DNA from: Marthasterias glacialis | Lineage: Eukaryota; Echinodermata; Asteroidea; Forcipulatida; Asteriidae | Assembly: GCA_911728455.2 (NCBI GenBank) | Contig: OU452228.1 | Span: 15,452,104-15,516,103, forward strand | DNA length: 64,000 nt | Reading direction: 5' to 3' | Shown: positions 13,167 through 25,800 of the stretch, piece after piece | How positions within the stretch are numbered: position 1 is the first letter of the stretch | Layout of the letters: each line of letters starts with the position of its first letter | The notes under the pieces: generated by a model | What the model was told of the DNA's origin: nothing | What the model saw: only the letters and a program-made list of their open reading frames with translations | Database searches by the model: none | Translations under genes and position numbers: made by a program

Positions 13167-14992
13167 CACACGCAATCTGTCATACACCTTAGGCTGCCAT
13201 CACGAAAATTGTTAAGTGGAATGCAGGATTGCTTTGTCTTGGCGTTCTGCTCGTGCAGACATACCGCTAGGTCATTAATTTGAGAGAAATCATCTTCTCG
13301 AAGGCGACAATTATCTCTTAGTAATCTGTAACTGACTAACGGAGGGTGCACCCATCAAAGAGAAGTCATTTTTGTCATAAATTGATTGACTTTAAAGTTG
13401 ATTTACCATAACTAATTTCATTGTAATAGTCATGAGTAGGACTCTTCCCCTGTGCTATTTTATACTGTAGTATTTACACAAAAATGAAAGGCCCCAATGG
13501 CTACATTGTAAGGTAAATTTATCATTCAGTTTCTGTTATTTATTTTCAAATGATAGCACAAGAATCAATGATGCATAAAGAAATTACGCATTAAGATGCT
13601 TATATCAACTTACAAAACTCACACGAAAGCTTCAACGGACAAGCTTGTTTGTTGCTCTCCGGCATTTGCTTATTTTTCTGTTTGTCTGGTTTAGCCTTCC
13701 ACCCTCATGGGATTGCAGTCACGATTTATCTGAAAGGGGGTTTGATTTGCTAAATACAGGTACAGGATTTTAAACTCGATGTTCGTTTTATGACTCTTCG
13801 CTGGCCGAGAGGGCCCATTTCTTTGCTTATTCTCACCGTTGAAATGATTGTAAATAATAAACAGGGGTCTAAATCAAATAACGGGTCCCGTCTAGATCTT
13901 GATTTGATTTATCCAAGGTCAAAACGACCGAGCTCTTGAACTGACTATACATTCCAGCTCTGAAAGGAAAATGAAGAATATACGGTCGCATGCATGTTTT
14001 AAAGAGCAATAGGTTAAAAACAAATAGAAATCACGTTCGATTAATAAAGTAAAGGTTAATTCTGAAACAGCAGGGGGCAGTGTTTTCATACGGAGTAAAT
14101 GCAAAAACATTTGTTAACGATAAGGAACACGATTTATAACTATAACAAATGTTTTGATTTGTTTCGATCTAAAAAGTCAGGTCATTCTCCTTAAGAGAAA
14201 TATTTCCGTCTGAAATATTGTCAAACTAAGGGAAATCCTACAGATCCCTGCTGCTTATTTCGATTGCTGAGGTTGAAATAAGCCTGGTTTCGGACGTGCA
14301 CGAAATCTGACAAAGTATAGTCCGTTTTTTGTTGTTTTAACAACGTGACCACCATTTTGATGAAATTTTCACAGCTTATATTGCACTGAATGTATGCCAG
14401 GTGGGAATCAATGTACTCTTCCAACTTCCAAAAGGTGGCACTGTCCTTTTAAAAGTATACTTTTCAAACACAAAAACAAACTTCTAAGATTCCTCCGGCA
14501 AGGAGATGTTTGAAAAGATCAAGACGTAACCCAATCGGGCCATTTAATATTAAGAGCACCAACAGCTGGGCCTGGAAGAAAATGTGCCGTGGGTCAAATC
14601 CCTCCCCCTTCGGTGATTGTTTTTAGATCTCAAAACAATTTACTTTTAGAATTGTTCAATTTAAGAGGATTCATCGTTGCATGTTTTTGGAGCGTCTGCA
14701 AAGTGAATGGATGTTGTTTTGGTGTAATCGGGTATCGAGGCCCCAAGACAGAAAGTTGAAGGGGGACAAACAATGGACAGATTTTTAACCGCGGGGTATA
14801 AAAACAACGCCAATGTTTTCTTGCAGCGAACCAGATCGAAGGGGACTCATTTTGTGGTGAAATTATAATTAAGAATGAAGATTTCTATATTTAGTGACGA
14901 ATCGGCGAAAGTACAAAATGACCTTCATTTGTTATGCATTAGAGAAGTTATAATATTGTCTTACATCATTCTTCTCCAGAACTGCAAATGCA

Positions 14993-15160
14993 TAGGCCTG
15001 GAGTTTACACGGAGGCCATGAGGCCCATGGCCTCTGTTGCCCTGGCCTTGGCCTCGGTGCCCCTTCAAAAGTTTCCCATAGACTTTAAGATTTTCCAATG
15101 GAAGTGCCCTTTGCAAAATGAAAATGGCCTTCCCCTCTCAAAGATGAAATGTCAGGTCTG
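14993..15160. mobile_element. CAGGCCTG foldback MITE
   Basis: Starts TAGGCCTGGAGTTTACACGG and ends AAGATGAAATGTCAGGTCTG. The sequence is inverted relative to the 9698 copy, sharing CCTTCAAAAGTTTCCCATA and GAAAATGGCCTTCCCCTCTC with the copy at 17402. Confidence 0.75.
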
Positions 15161-17401
15161 ATTATGGGTGTAGCTTTAATTTTGTTTTGTTATTATGCAG
15201 TAATTAATTTGCAACTGTTGTGAACTGCGCGACAGATACTGCCTGTAAATGTGTCTGTTTAGGAAATCAAAAGTATTCATATTTTAGTCAGATTCAGTTT
15301 TGAGCAAATAGGGCCGATGGGGTTTGTAGTAAATATCCGCTTTTTTCGGGTGAGTGATGGGACTTTCGCCCAAACTTGTGGAATTTGTGTTGCGTGTGCC
15401 ATCTCACCCCTACGTGTGCATCTCGACTGTTTTGACAATCATCCCCGAAAGAAATATCACCTAACAAACTTCAATAATTACCTCTTTGGCCCCCTTCCTC
15501 GCCCGACCTACCAAGAGTTCGCCCTTTGCATCAATAAGAGCGATGGGTCCCAAAGCCGCGAGAGGTCCCGCGGTCGTGTAGTTTCGACTTCGGTGGGGGT
15601 TGCGTTTTGGGGGGATGGCTCCCGAAGAGAAAAAAAACATCATTGTTGATGTGTGTAAAGCGGGACGCCATAAAACACAACTGCTAATCCCAACGGGGAT
15701 ACCATAAAAACTCGATATTATTGCTTTCTCTCCCAACGGGGTCAACTGAAAGGGTACGTCGTAATTCACTGGTTGGATTCAGGTGTTAAGTTAGACTGGT
15801 TTCCGGTCCCATAACGCCAGATAGTATTGTGCCAATCTCTTTTAACTTTCTAAAGTCGTAAAACTTGATTGGCTCTCAATTCATTTTACAATGATTGAAT
15901 CCAAAAATAACGTACCCCGTAAGCAGTGAAGCAAACATGACTGACATGAATGGTATTCCAAAAATTGTACATAATTCCGTGGGGCAATTCAGTTTTAGAA
16001 GGAATTAAAATGGAGAATGGAAAAGCAAGTGCAATGCAAAATAAAAATGAATAAGAGGGCCCGTGACGAAACGTTCCTTTATATTTACCCACTCGTAACT
16101 TGGTTCAAATATGGGCGAGAAAACTCACCTTCTCGATCGTCTAAAATTAAGAGTGTATTTTAAAGAACGCATAACAGGCTATACGAAGTTTATAACATTG
16201 TAACTGTCAAACAATTAAGTTTAGAGGATTTAGATTTGTGCTTTTGAAATTGTGTATCATAGAACCGGGAGATTTATGTTCTATAACCTGCGAGCTGTAT
16301 GACACCGGTCCTTTTTATTTAAAAAAAGGGGGACTGTGTGGTAACGCCGTACCCGTACACTAAAAAGTACGCAAGGTACATTACATTTTGTTGTACTGCT
16401 CAAAAGCTACGCCTCGTGATGGGTTTTATCTATTTTTTAAATCTGAATTTTGTAAACTCTGAGGTGTGGTATCCATCCATGATAAAGCCTTTGGGGCGAT
16501 TGGAGGGTAACTTACCAGCAAACTTTAAGCTTTTTACATTTTACAGGAAGCGAATTTTACAGAAGAAACATTGAAGGAAATGTGAAACTTAAGAACTAAA
16601 CTTTTTTTCTCCGTAGTATTATAAAGTGCCGTGGAATTGTTATTGCGGAGGCTGCAGTGGCCCCGTTACCTTTGACCGGATTCATGAAAGAAATGCCATA
16701 CATTTAATGACAAAAGGGTTTGTACAAAAGGCCTCAAACATCATATTCCCCTTTTCCCCCAGTGCATGAACAATTATTTCAGAACCCTTTTGTGGTCTGC
16801 GAAAAACACAGTTGCTGTTCTGCCGCTGTGTATTCTGTACAATATTTCACCCGAGGCGGTGTTATTCAGAGCGGCAAATGTGTACAAGATCAAATAAAAA
16901 AGTAGATCAAGTCCTTACACTACAAAATGAGTTTACAGAGCAGCACTTTCCAGTCCTGTTAAGTAGTACCCCATGCCAGTACATAATCATGGCAGTAAAT
17001 AATACTGTAAATCATGTACACGTCTGGCAAAACATGCAGTTTGGGTTGGCCATTATGAGTTGAACTGTGCCATATAGGCCTATGTACTTTTTCAGAGGCT
17101 CAAATTCCATAGCTCACTCTCCATACCTTCAATGGGCCACATCTGTTTTATCCCATAGAATCAAATGCTAACTAACTTTAATATGTCCTTTTTTCTTTTA
17201 TTGGTTTATTAATGGACTTGCTGTACAGTACTTGTTGTTTGCACGCATGGTCTGTTCCTATACTTTCCTAATGTTGAAATTGTTTATCAAGAAGTCAAAT
17301 AATAAAACCATTTTTGTCTCATGAGATACATTGGCCACTAACAGCACATAGTCCGTTAGGACACCACAATTGTCAGGAGCCTTTCAATCACAAAATAATG
17401 C

Positions 17402-17561
17402 CTGGCTGGAATTACACAGAGGCCATGGCCTCTGTTGCCTTGGTCTTGGACTTGGTGTCCCCTTCAAAAGTTTCCCATACACTCAACGCTTTTCCAATGG
17501 AAGTGAGCCTATGGGAAAATAAAAATGGCCTTGCCCTCTCAAAGATGAAAGTCCAGGCTTG
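17402..17561. mobile_element. CAGGCCTG foldback MITE with 7-bp flanking repeat
   Basis: Same internal sequence as the copy at 14993 (CCCCTTCAAAAGTTTCCCAT, TTGCCCTCTCAAAGATGAAA). The flanks carry ATAATGC at 17395-17401 and again at 17562-17568, a plausible target-site duplication. Confidence 0.75.
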
Positions 17562-17929
17562 ATAATGCATCGTATAATATGTACATGTAGTTCTCTTACT
17601 GCAAAGTCGTAGTTAACTCATGGTATTTTTTTTTTTAATTATGACAGCTTGAAAAGATATCTGTAAAATGACCATGTCTCATTTTGAAGAAGCAGGTCAT
17701 AAAAACAGAGTATCTGTTGTCACGAAGATGGGGCTTACATGAGCAAAATTGTGGGTGTTTTTAGGTAGGAACTGTACTAGTGGTTTTTAACCCCACAATG
17801 TTTCAAAAAAGAAAGATTACAGAAAAGGGACAATAGAAAACCAATGGGAAATCCCACAATGTCACTCTTCTAAAGATCTGTAATCTTTCTTCGTTTCTGA
17901 CTGGTATTGTCCAAACTCACCTGATCTCA

Positions 17930-18310
17930 TCACCCATGATACATCTTGTTTGCCCCATTTCAGGAGTCAAATTTCCCACATGTTGGCTGCACAGCAGGCA
18001 TTTTAGGGGACATGAACCATACATTTAGTGTTACATCTTAGTTATATGAAACAGAGTGTCTGTTTCATGGCTCTCTGGTTTGTTCTTCATTTCTGAAAGG
18101 TATTGATCCAATACACCTGACGTCAACACCCTGATAAATCTTGATTACACCATTTTGGGAGGCACATTTCCCATGTGGTGGCTGCGCAGTGGGCATTTTA
18201 GGGAACGTGCATGCATTATAGACCCGAACCATATCTTTACAAGCAATCCGACTCCCAAAATGGCAGACCAAGTGCAGACGGTAGCCACATGTGACGTCCA
18301 TGCAAGGGGT
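17930..18310. repeat. Degenerate copies of the TTGACC/CACCTGA foldback family
   Basis: Two related stretches contain CACCTGA, then a CATTTTGGGA or CCATTT motif, then a C/G-rich TGCGCAGTGGGCATTTTAG-like stretch. These are decayed relatives of the clearer copies at 27168-27366 and 34625-34826. Confidence 0.45.
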
Positions 18311-19740
18311 TTTATATCAGTTGAAAGGGGCAGTTATATTTATCAAAGCAAAATTTTCAAATATTATAATAGTCGTTTGTCAGTGGGACATCATCGTCTT
18401 TCATAATTTAGACAGGCAAGAAATTATTGATGTCACAACTTCTGAACATTGCAATGTTTTTTTAAGCGTAAATGTATTTTAAAAGAATATATTCATTCCT
18501 ATCCTGTAAATTTTAGAAAAAAATGTGTGTTATGGTAGCGTCACATGGTTACGCTTTTTTGAATAAATTTTATGCTCTGATGTTTATCGGTTAAAATTGT
18601 TTATTAGTTAAAATAACTGAACAGAAAGTTATACGAGACCACAATATAGTATCATCATCTGTCCACATTGAGTGTCCTCTAAATTTGAATAACATTTTAT
18701 CTTTCCTAAAACTGCTTTGAACTTTTGAAAATACAGTGTTTTGTTGGATAAAGGAGCTAGGGTAATTATTGTTTAAAAATATATTTTTTCCCTGTTGTAA
18801 AATTTGATCTTATATAAATTTCTTTAGCTCATGTCATGCAGCCATTAAGCATTTAACTCAACCATAGTTGGGTGTTTCTTACCAATGATTTGTTGTATAG
18901 TCAATGTAAAATTATTGTTTGAGAGTAAACAACAATTCTGATTTTATGCAATTGCAAGAATTGCCAACAAAACTTCAGCCCGGATGTGCCTGAAACAAAA
19001 TCGTCAACAGAGGGCTTCCTTCACAACACAATGCGAGGTTCCAAACTACCACACATTTTTCAAGTGTTTTATGCAAAAAAATATCTTATTTGACAAAATG
19101 AGTATTAAAGAATTTGAGTTATCCATTATTTATAGCATCTATGTAATGTGGTTTTGTGAAAAATTTGCACAGAGAACAAACTAATTATGCCCGGTTGATT
19201 AAAACATGGCAGACGACTTTGCAAAACGTGTTTTGCTAGGCTATTTATTGTTATGTTAGTAAACTTTTTCAGATGAGGATAACATTTACAGCCATTCTTT
19301 TTACTATAACACTCTGCACTCTAAAAAAGAAAACCTTAACACTAACTATTTATAACTTGTAATTAACCAAGCCCTTACCTCGCTCCAAAAGAATTTGGTC
19401 CTGAAAAGCAAATTATTCTTGTCGCACTGCCACTTCGTTCCTGCCAGACGTGTGTCAAAAAATGCCTGGGCGCACAGCGCCCTCTGTAAGCTTTTGACAT
19501 GAAAAGTTTGAGCTGCAAATACAAAAAAATCGTGCAGTTGAGGCGAAAATTGCTTTTTCTTATTGAACTGTATTTTTTTATATGTTGTAGTTACAAAGTT
19601 GACTGTTTGTGGTTATTTTCAAGGTTAATCAACTTTTCTTGTTTAATAGTTCGTGACTTTTAAAGAAACAGCTCTTCCAAAAGTGCAATCTTTGCACACG
19701 AAATACAAGTTCAAAGTGTTGACCCTGAACCAATTTGTAT

Positions 19741-19854
19741 AAGTACCCGGATGTAAACAACATGGCGGCGGGTAGGGTGCACAAAATGGAAAGTTTTGTT
19801 ACGTAGCATTACAAACAGTTAAGAAAATATCACATTTTATGCAAAGATTTAAAA
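19741..19854 (+). promoter_or_regulatory. INTU 5' region with YY1-like motif
   Basis: The segment just upstream of the INTU start contains AACATGGCGGC at 19759-19769. This is a match to the YY1 consensus (AANATGGCGGC) that in animal promoters usually sits at or just downstream of the transcription start in sense orientation, which would put the start site close by. No TATA box is evident. The transcription start itself cannot be seen. Confidence 0.4.
19762..19806 (+). promoter_or_regulatory. Upstream open reading frame before INTU
   Basis: The ATG inside the YY1-like motif opens a 14-codon frame (MAAGRVHKMESFVT) ending with TAG at 19804-19806, 48 nt before the INTU ATG. If transcripts start upstream of 19762, it could reduce INTU translation. 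If they start within the motif, it may be bypassed. No transcript evidence is available here. Confidence 0.4.
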
Positions 19855-22800
19855 ATGGCAACTCATCGCAGAAGTCGAGGAGTTCCCAAGAGTAATTCTG
19901 AGCCTGATTTTGTTGCCGGTAGTCGTGCAACCCCGCGAATTGTCATCGAGGACGAAGATCGATCGGAACCACCGTCTTCCATACGAAGTAACGTCAGACG
20001 TGAAGGACTGCGCGCAGACGGGACAAGTCACTACCAACCCAAGGGCAAGGCCCCGGCGGCCGCTGAGAGGAGATGGGAATCAGATTCGTGTTCATACAGC
20101 GGTAGTGGCAGCGAGTAAGAATTACATTTAAATATATAAATGTATGGTTAATAGTAAATCTCAAGCCAAGCCCAAGAACATGAAGGAAATGAATAGAATA
20201 GTGTTGACAGACTGCTGAACTAACTCAAACTGTGATTGGAGAATTTGTTTTTATTAATTAATAATTCAATTAATTGTACATTGAAAATATTAATTATTTC
20301 AGTTTAGTTCATTGCAATAATCATGACCCTCCAAAACTCCAGCCGATGGTCTTCCTCCCGACGGTCGGAGACTCGAGGGTTACGACACAATCGTTCGCCG
20401 AAAGTGCCAACTGGGCCATTTCTGTCAGACTGGTGACCAGATTTGCCAATTTGTACCACTTATCGAAATCTTGATACACATTCTAAAAACACAGATTCAA
20501 TCTTCAATGTGTAATGAATCAATTTAGAATGCTTAAAACATCGAGAAAATATTTGCAAGAAAAAACGAGCAAAAACTGACAATCGCAATAATTAGTATAA
20601 GTACTACCCTATCTATAGTAATACTAGCCATTAGTATTTTAGTAATCACTTGCATACTTGTTGACATTGTTGTATTGATGAGTCCGTTCCATTGAATGAC
20701 AACATTCATGACTGTGACAGTCTGTGAAAATATTAACACTGGCACTGGATTAACCCTTGCCGTCCCAAATCCTTCTACATTTTGGTTTGGAGTGACAAAG
20801 GAGAGGAGGGTATTGGAGGATGAGGTCACCTGTAGGCCAAAAGGTCTAGGGAGTAAAAGGGTTAAATTCATTTGGTTAAATTTCAACAACTTTATCAAAG
20901 TTGAACACTACTATCTACACTGATACTCGGCAAAGTCCAATCCTGGATATTAACGCTGACGGAGCATGTAACTGCAGCCAACCATGCCAGAAACACCGGG
21001 GTGAAACCCCTTCTCTTAGAGATAAGTGTACTGGGTTCTTTTAGAGGCATTAACAGTTTTTAATTCAACACACAGGACCTACAGCTTAACTTCCCAGCCG
21101 AAGGACGAAGCAATAATGGTTAAGTGTCTTGCTTAAGGACACAAGTGTCAAGACTGGGACTCGAACCCACACTCTGCTGATCAGAAACACCAGAGCTTGA
21201 GTCTGGAGCTGTTAACTGCTTGGCCATGACATGCCACAAAGAATCACTCTCATTTTTGTTTATAACCCTGCAAGTGGTAACTCATGGTTGAACATCAGGG
21301 TCATCCTGATGTGCAGCATGGTGGCATGAGGTTCAATTTTGCAATCCTCCCTTAGAAGTCATGTTCAAAGGGAATTATAATGTTATAAAAATTCTTGTCG
21401 TTCATGAGTCCAATATCTCAGATTTTTTAACAATTTTTTTATTGTCTTGTTTTCCTGTTGCAGTGGCTTAGAGCCAGTCTGGGCCAGCTCTGTGGGACCC
21501 TCAGGTGAGCTGTTCTACCTCGAGCCAGGACACGACCCCCATCACTCGGACAATTTCTCCACGTCACAGGCAGCGCTCCAGCAAGCCAAGACTGACAAGT
21601 CATCATCCCAAGCTGCTGTCAAGAAGAAAAAGAACCTTGCTGCTTTGCAGAAAATTATGCGTCGCAAGAAGAGCTCCGATCTCATGAACGTAAACAACAG
21701 TGCGGACACAAGTCACGTCAAACAGCGCTTGAGTAGCAGCAAGAAATCTCCACGTAGGACTTCCGTGCAGCATGGCCGACCTGAACAAACTAGAGAAGTT
21801 ACCCTCAGGGTTGACTCAAAACAAACCTCTCACACTAATAAGCTTGAGTCGTGGCTCGGTGTGGTTCATGCGCCAGACAAGAGAACCACCGTGCAGAATG
21901 GGTCATCACAAAACGGGTCATCGAACGGTATGCATGAGATGCATCATAATGGGAAAGCCTCATCCAAGCAGACAGGTGTTTCAGTCAGGGGGTTGATACC
22001 ATCTGGAGTCGCCATGAAATCTGGAGAAGTTGAAATAGGTAGGTATTGACCAAATTCACCTGACCAGGGCTCAAATTTAGGGAAAAAATCCACAAGACCA
22101 CAGGGCTTGTAGCTTAAAATTTATACGTGACCAGAATTTACTTTACAAGACCAGAATTTATTTTACAAGATCAGAATCTAATGAGAAGGAACTTTCTACA
22201 CAGTTTTAAAATGTACATGTAATGAACTGTTTTTATTTGAACAAGCACTAAGAAAAATATCTCATTTGACTTGGGTTTAAGTATGCTTCGATACTCAACA
22301 CAATTAAAAGATATTTTATTTGACTTAAACTCAACATTTGACCCTCATTGTCTTTGTTATTACACAGTGAGGTATTATTATTCAATTGAAAACACAAGAC
22401 ATCTGGCATGACTGGACTTGTCCAGTCCCGAGTTTTACTGACCCGATGCTAGAATCACTGGCCTCTGGCCAGCGGTCCAGTGTTCATTTTGAGCCCTGCT
22501 GACCAGTCATCACCCTGTAAATCTTGGTAGCGCCATTTTGAGTCAGATTCCCAATGTGCTACTTTCCAAAATGCATTTTAGACGACATGCGCGCGGTTAG
22601 ACGCACACCATATCTTTATAGACGTCCAAATTGGCAGACCATGGGCAGATGTTCTTCAAAGACTAAGCTCTTGCCAGAGTTAAAAGTGTCTGTTATAAGA
22701 AATGCTTTTGAACGATGAAACGGCAGACCTGAATGCATGTTCTTGCAAGGGCACCAAGGCATTTTCTCCACGGTCAAGGGCACCTCTATGAGGAAATTAT

Positions 22801-25800
22801 AACTTTTCTATTGGAACATTTCAATGGAACCAAGGCAATGGCCAGGGGCAACGGAGACAACTTCCTCCATGAAGTATCAGGCCTGAATTGGGTGATTTGG
22901 GGTAAGCTTGCACACAAAAATGTAGGCCAGCTTTGGAGTCAGAAGTAAGGGAAGACTTCAGGTGTGCAGCAGGTACACACATACATCATGCAATGACTTA
23001 TAGTTATACAAAGGACTGTATACAATCAATGGAATAATAATTAGACCACCTTTTGTTTGTACTGTTTTGGGGAATTGACTTGACCAATCACTACAGGCCA
23101 TTGCTCTCCTGCCAGAAAAATGTCTACAAAATAAAATCTGCGCTTGTAGCTTCGTGTATTACGAAGTTGCAACTCAGTTTGAAAAATAGGACAGTATCTT
23201 GTACTTTTCAGTTTGATACAATGATGTTGTATCACATTTTATTGTCTTGTGCAAACATCTGGAATTTTAAAAGACAGATAAAATCTTGTAGCTGTCGTAA
23301 AAGAAGCCATAGTTATAGTGATGTCTTATCTCATTATACAACCCTGTGGCATTGACACAGTGAATGCAGGCCAACATGGTGCTGTTTTCACAACCAGCCA
23401 TTTCAGCATGATCAAATGGCAAGAAAAGCAAAAACCAGTTGTTGGGGATTGGCAGCTATTTGATACAGTTTAGCATTTTTATTTAGACTGTAGGGCTTGA
23501 AATATCCTCTGGGGCCATGGATGGGAGTGCAGTATGTTATGCATTGGGCCAGCCTCACAACCAAACAAGTCAAGAGCAGGGCTCGAAATTTATGCTGGAC
23601 CGAAGCCCGAAGCCAGTGATTTTAGCATCAGGCCAGTAAACTCAGGACTGGACAAGTCATCTGTCTTACTAGTGTGTTTGTTCAAATGTTGGCGTTTAGT
23701 CTGATAAATATCTTTCAATTATTATGAGTAGTGAAAAATACTTAACCATAATACAACTGAGATAAAGATTTCTCTTAGTGCTTGCTCAAATTCAAACAGT
23801 TCAAAAGTTAAACTGTGTATGTATGTTTTTTCTCCCTCATTTCAATTGTGGTCTTGTAAAAACAAAACTGGTCCATTAAACATTTTTTGCTTCAAGCCCT
23901 GCGGTCTTCGGGATTTTTCCCCCAAATCTGAGGCCTGAAGAGTGTCTCTCTCCCTCTCCCCAAAAAACAAAAAATATATTTAATATAAAAATTATGTACA
24001 AATTCATAATTACATGTGTATTGGTTTGCAGTAACACCCATGTGATATAACTTTGCTGTGTAGATTGTTCTTGTAAGAACTTGTCCTGCTGTTATTCTGC
24101 TACCAAGGCGTAGATTGCGGAATTTGGGGGGACTTCTTACTTCTGAAAAGTAGAACAAGTTCTTGCAAAGCATATTACACGGTGTTGCCGCAAACCAGAT
24201 GATATGTATTGATACATCACCATGCAATACCTCAAAAGATAAATTTATACTTTTCATTTTGCATTTTACCCTTTCTACTGATGGGTGATAAGCACAATAC
24301 TCCGTGCCGTCCAAGTCCTGCGGGGAAAAAAACATAGGCATACTACTCGGGTGTGATTCGAACCCAAGACCCCCAGTGCTTCAATGAGAATCTTTGTTCT
24401 CTTGGCTTTGTTCAGTCAGGGTTTCTTTATGCCAGCCGTTCCCCCCCCCCCCGCCCTCCCCCCCCCCCCCCACCCTGAAAAAAAAATGATTCTGGCAATT
24501 TCAATAGAAGAATCCTGTCAGGATGGCATGGAAAAAATAGAAGATTCACGGTGCAAACTGGTTAATAAAAAAGTGTTTCAAACACTTCAACTTATGAGGG
24601 GCATCCATCAAAACAGCATAAAATGTACAACTCGTACACAAAACAGCATATGAATTTCTGAGAAAGAAGCCTTGTTGTCTTCTAGTTCAAACTTTTTAAT
24701 GAAATTTGGGCCCCTGAGTGGGTTTTAATTTTCTTCGTTGAAATTTATTAAGTTTGTCTCAAAAAGCAGCCTATGCTGATGCATTAACTGTGTTTGTTTC
24801 TGGTGCATGCAGGTGACGTCATAGTCAGCATCAATGGCATCCCTGTATTTGCAGAAACAGTGAACTCTGTCCTGGCCTCAATGGAAAGTGTTTCCCTGGT
24901 AAGTTGTTGAACTTTTCTACCAAAAACCTTTACATGAGATTGTATTGTATTGAATTTTAGTGATATGTCTTACTTGAAAAATCAGAAACATTTGCAGTAC
25001 AAGCATCGACCAGCTTGATGTAAGCCAGATTTTGGAAATAGTGTGGAAAAAATGGCTGTTATTTGAAAAATGAATCCTCCAAATTAATCCGTTTCGATAT
25101 TTTATCATGTGGGAAATTGAAGATAACGAAGAGTGTCCAGTTTCTACACAGGCACCCAGATGACCCTCTGGGTGACATTCATTGTACAAAAACTTGATTG
25201 TTCTTTGTGCTATAATAATGTATATCTTATGTATTGTTGCTATATCATTAAAGGTATTGTGTTTCAATTGACATGGTTGAAACTGCAGCTTGCAAAAAAA
25301 AAAGTCTAGGGTTTTCATTCGTCTAAATGGTTTTTCATTTTAAAGAAATGTGACTGTTCTTTTATTGTATTTCATTCAGCATCAATATGTCATTACCAAT
25401 AATTAATTTCAAATTAATGTATATTTGCTTTGGTATAGTTCAAACTGGAGCCACAGAACAAGTCTAGGGCTTTTTGATTTTTCAAAATTTGCTAATTTCG
25501 ATTTAACATTATTTCCTTTGGCGTAGTTTAATCTGGAGCCGCAAAGAACAAGTCTGGGCCTTTTATGTTTCAAAATTTCCTTATTGTGATTTAACGTTCT
25601 CTCCTTTGGCATAGTTCAAACTGCAGCTGCAGCGAGCGAGTCTAGGCTCCTGGGAGAAGTACATCATGCCTCCTCAGCGCCCAGCCGTCAACGGCACCTT
25701 GGTGAAGCTGATCAGTGGGGAAAGGCTGAAGGAGGTGGAGGACCCGCTACGAGACGTCTGTCACATCATCACGTACCTCACCCTGGGTAAAGAAGGAGAT

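Larger units (their letters stand above)
759..19740. other. Large repeat-rich interval without a recognised gene
   Basis: Apart from the elements listed separately, I find no coding exon I can defend. Open frames are short (under about 115 codons), lack domain-like sequence and do not pair with convincing splice sites. The block at 4740-4880 and the one around 15530-15620 are distinctly GC-rich, but neither could be tied to a known protein. Confidence 0.5.

Noticed and set aside
13058-13351. Proline/glycine/histidine-rich small proteins
   Set aside because: Produced by the poly-C/CA microsatellite in all frames.
15317-15769. 110-codon plus and 102-codon minus open frames in a GC-rich patch
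   Set aside because: No domain, no splice context, and equal openness on both strands; GC-rich sequence simply lacks stop codons.
23892-24341. 149-codon minus open frame
   Set aside because: Covers a SINE-like repeat and the end of a CAGGGCTC element; the composition is not protein-like and there are no introns or family matches.
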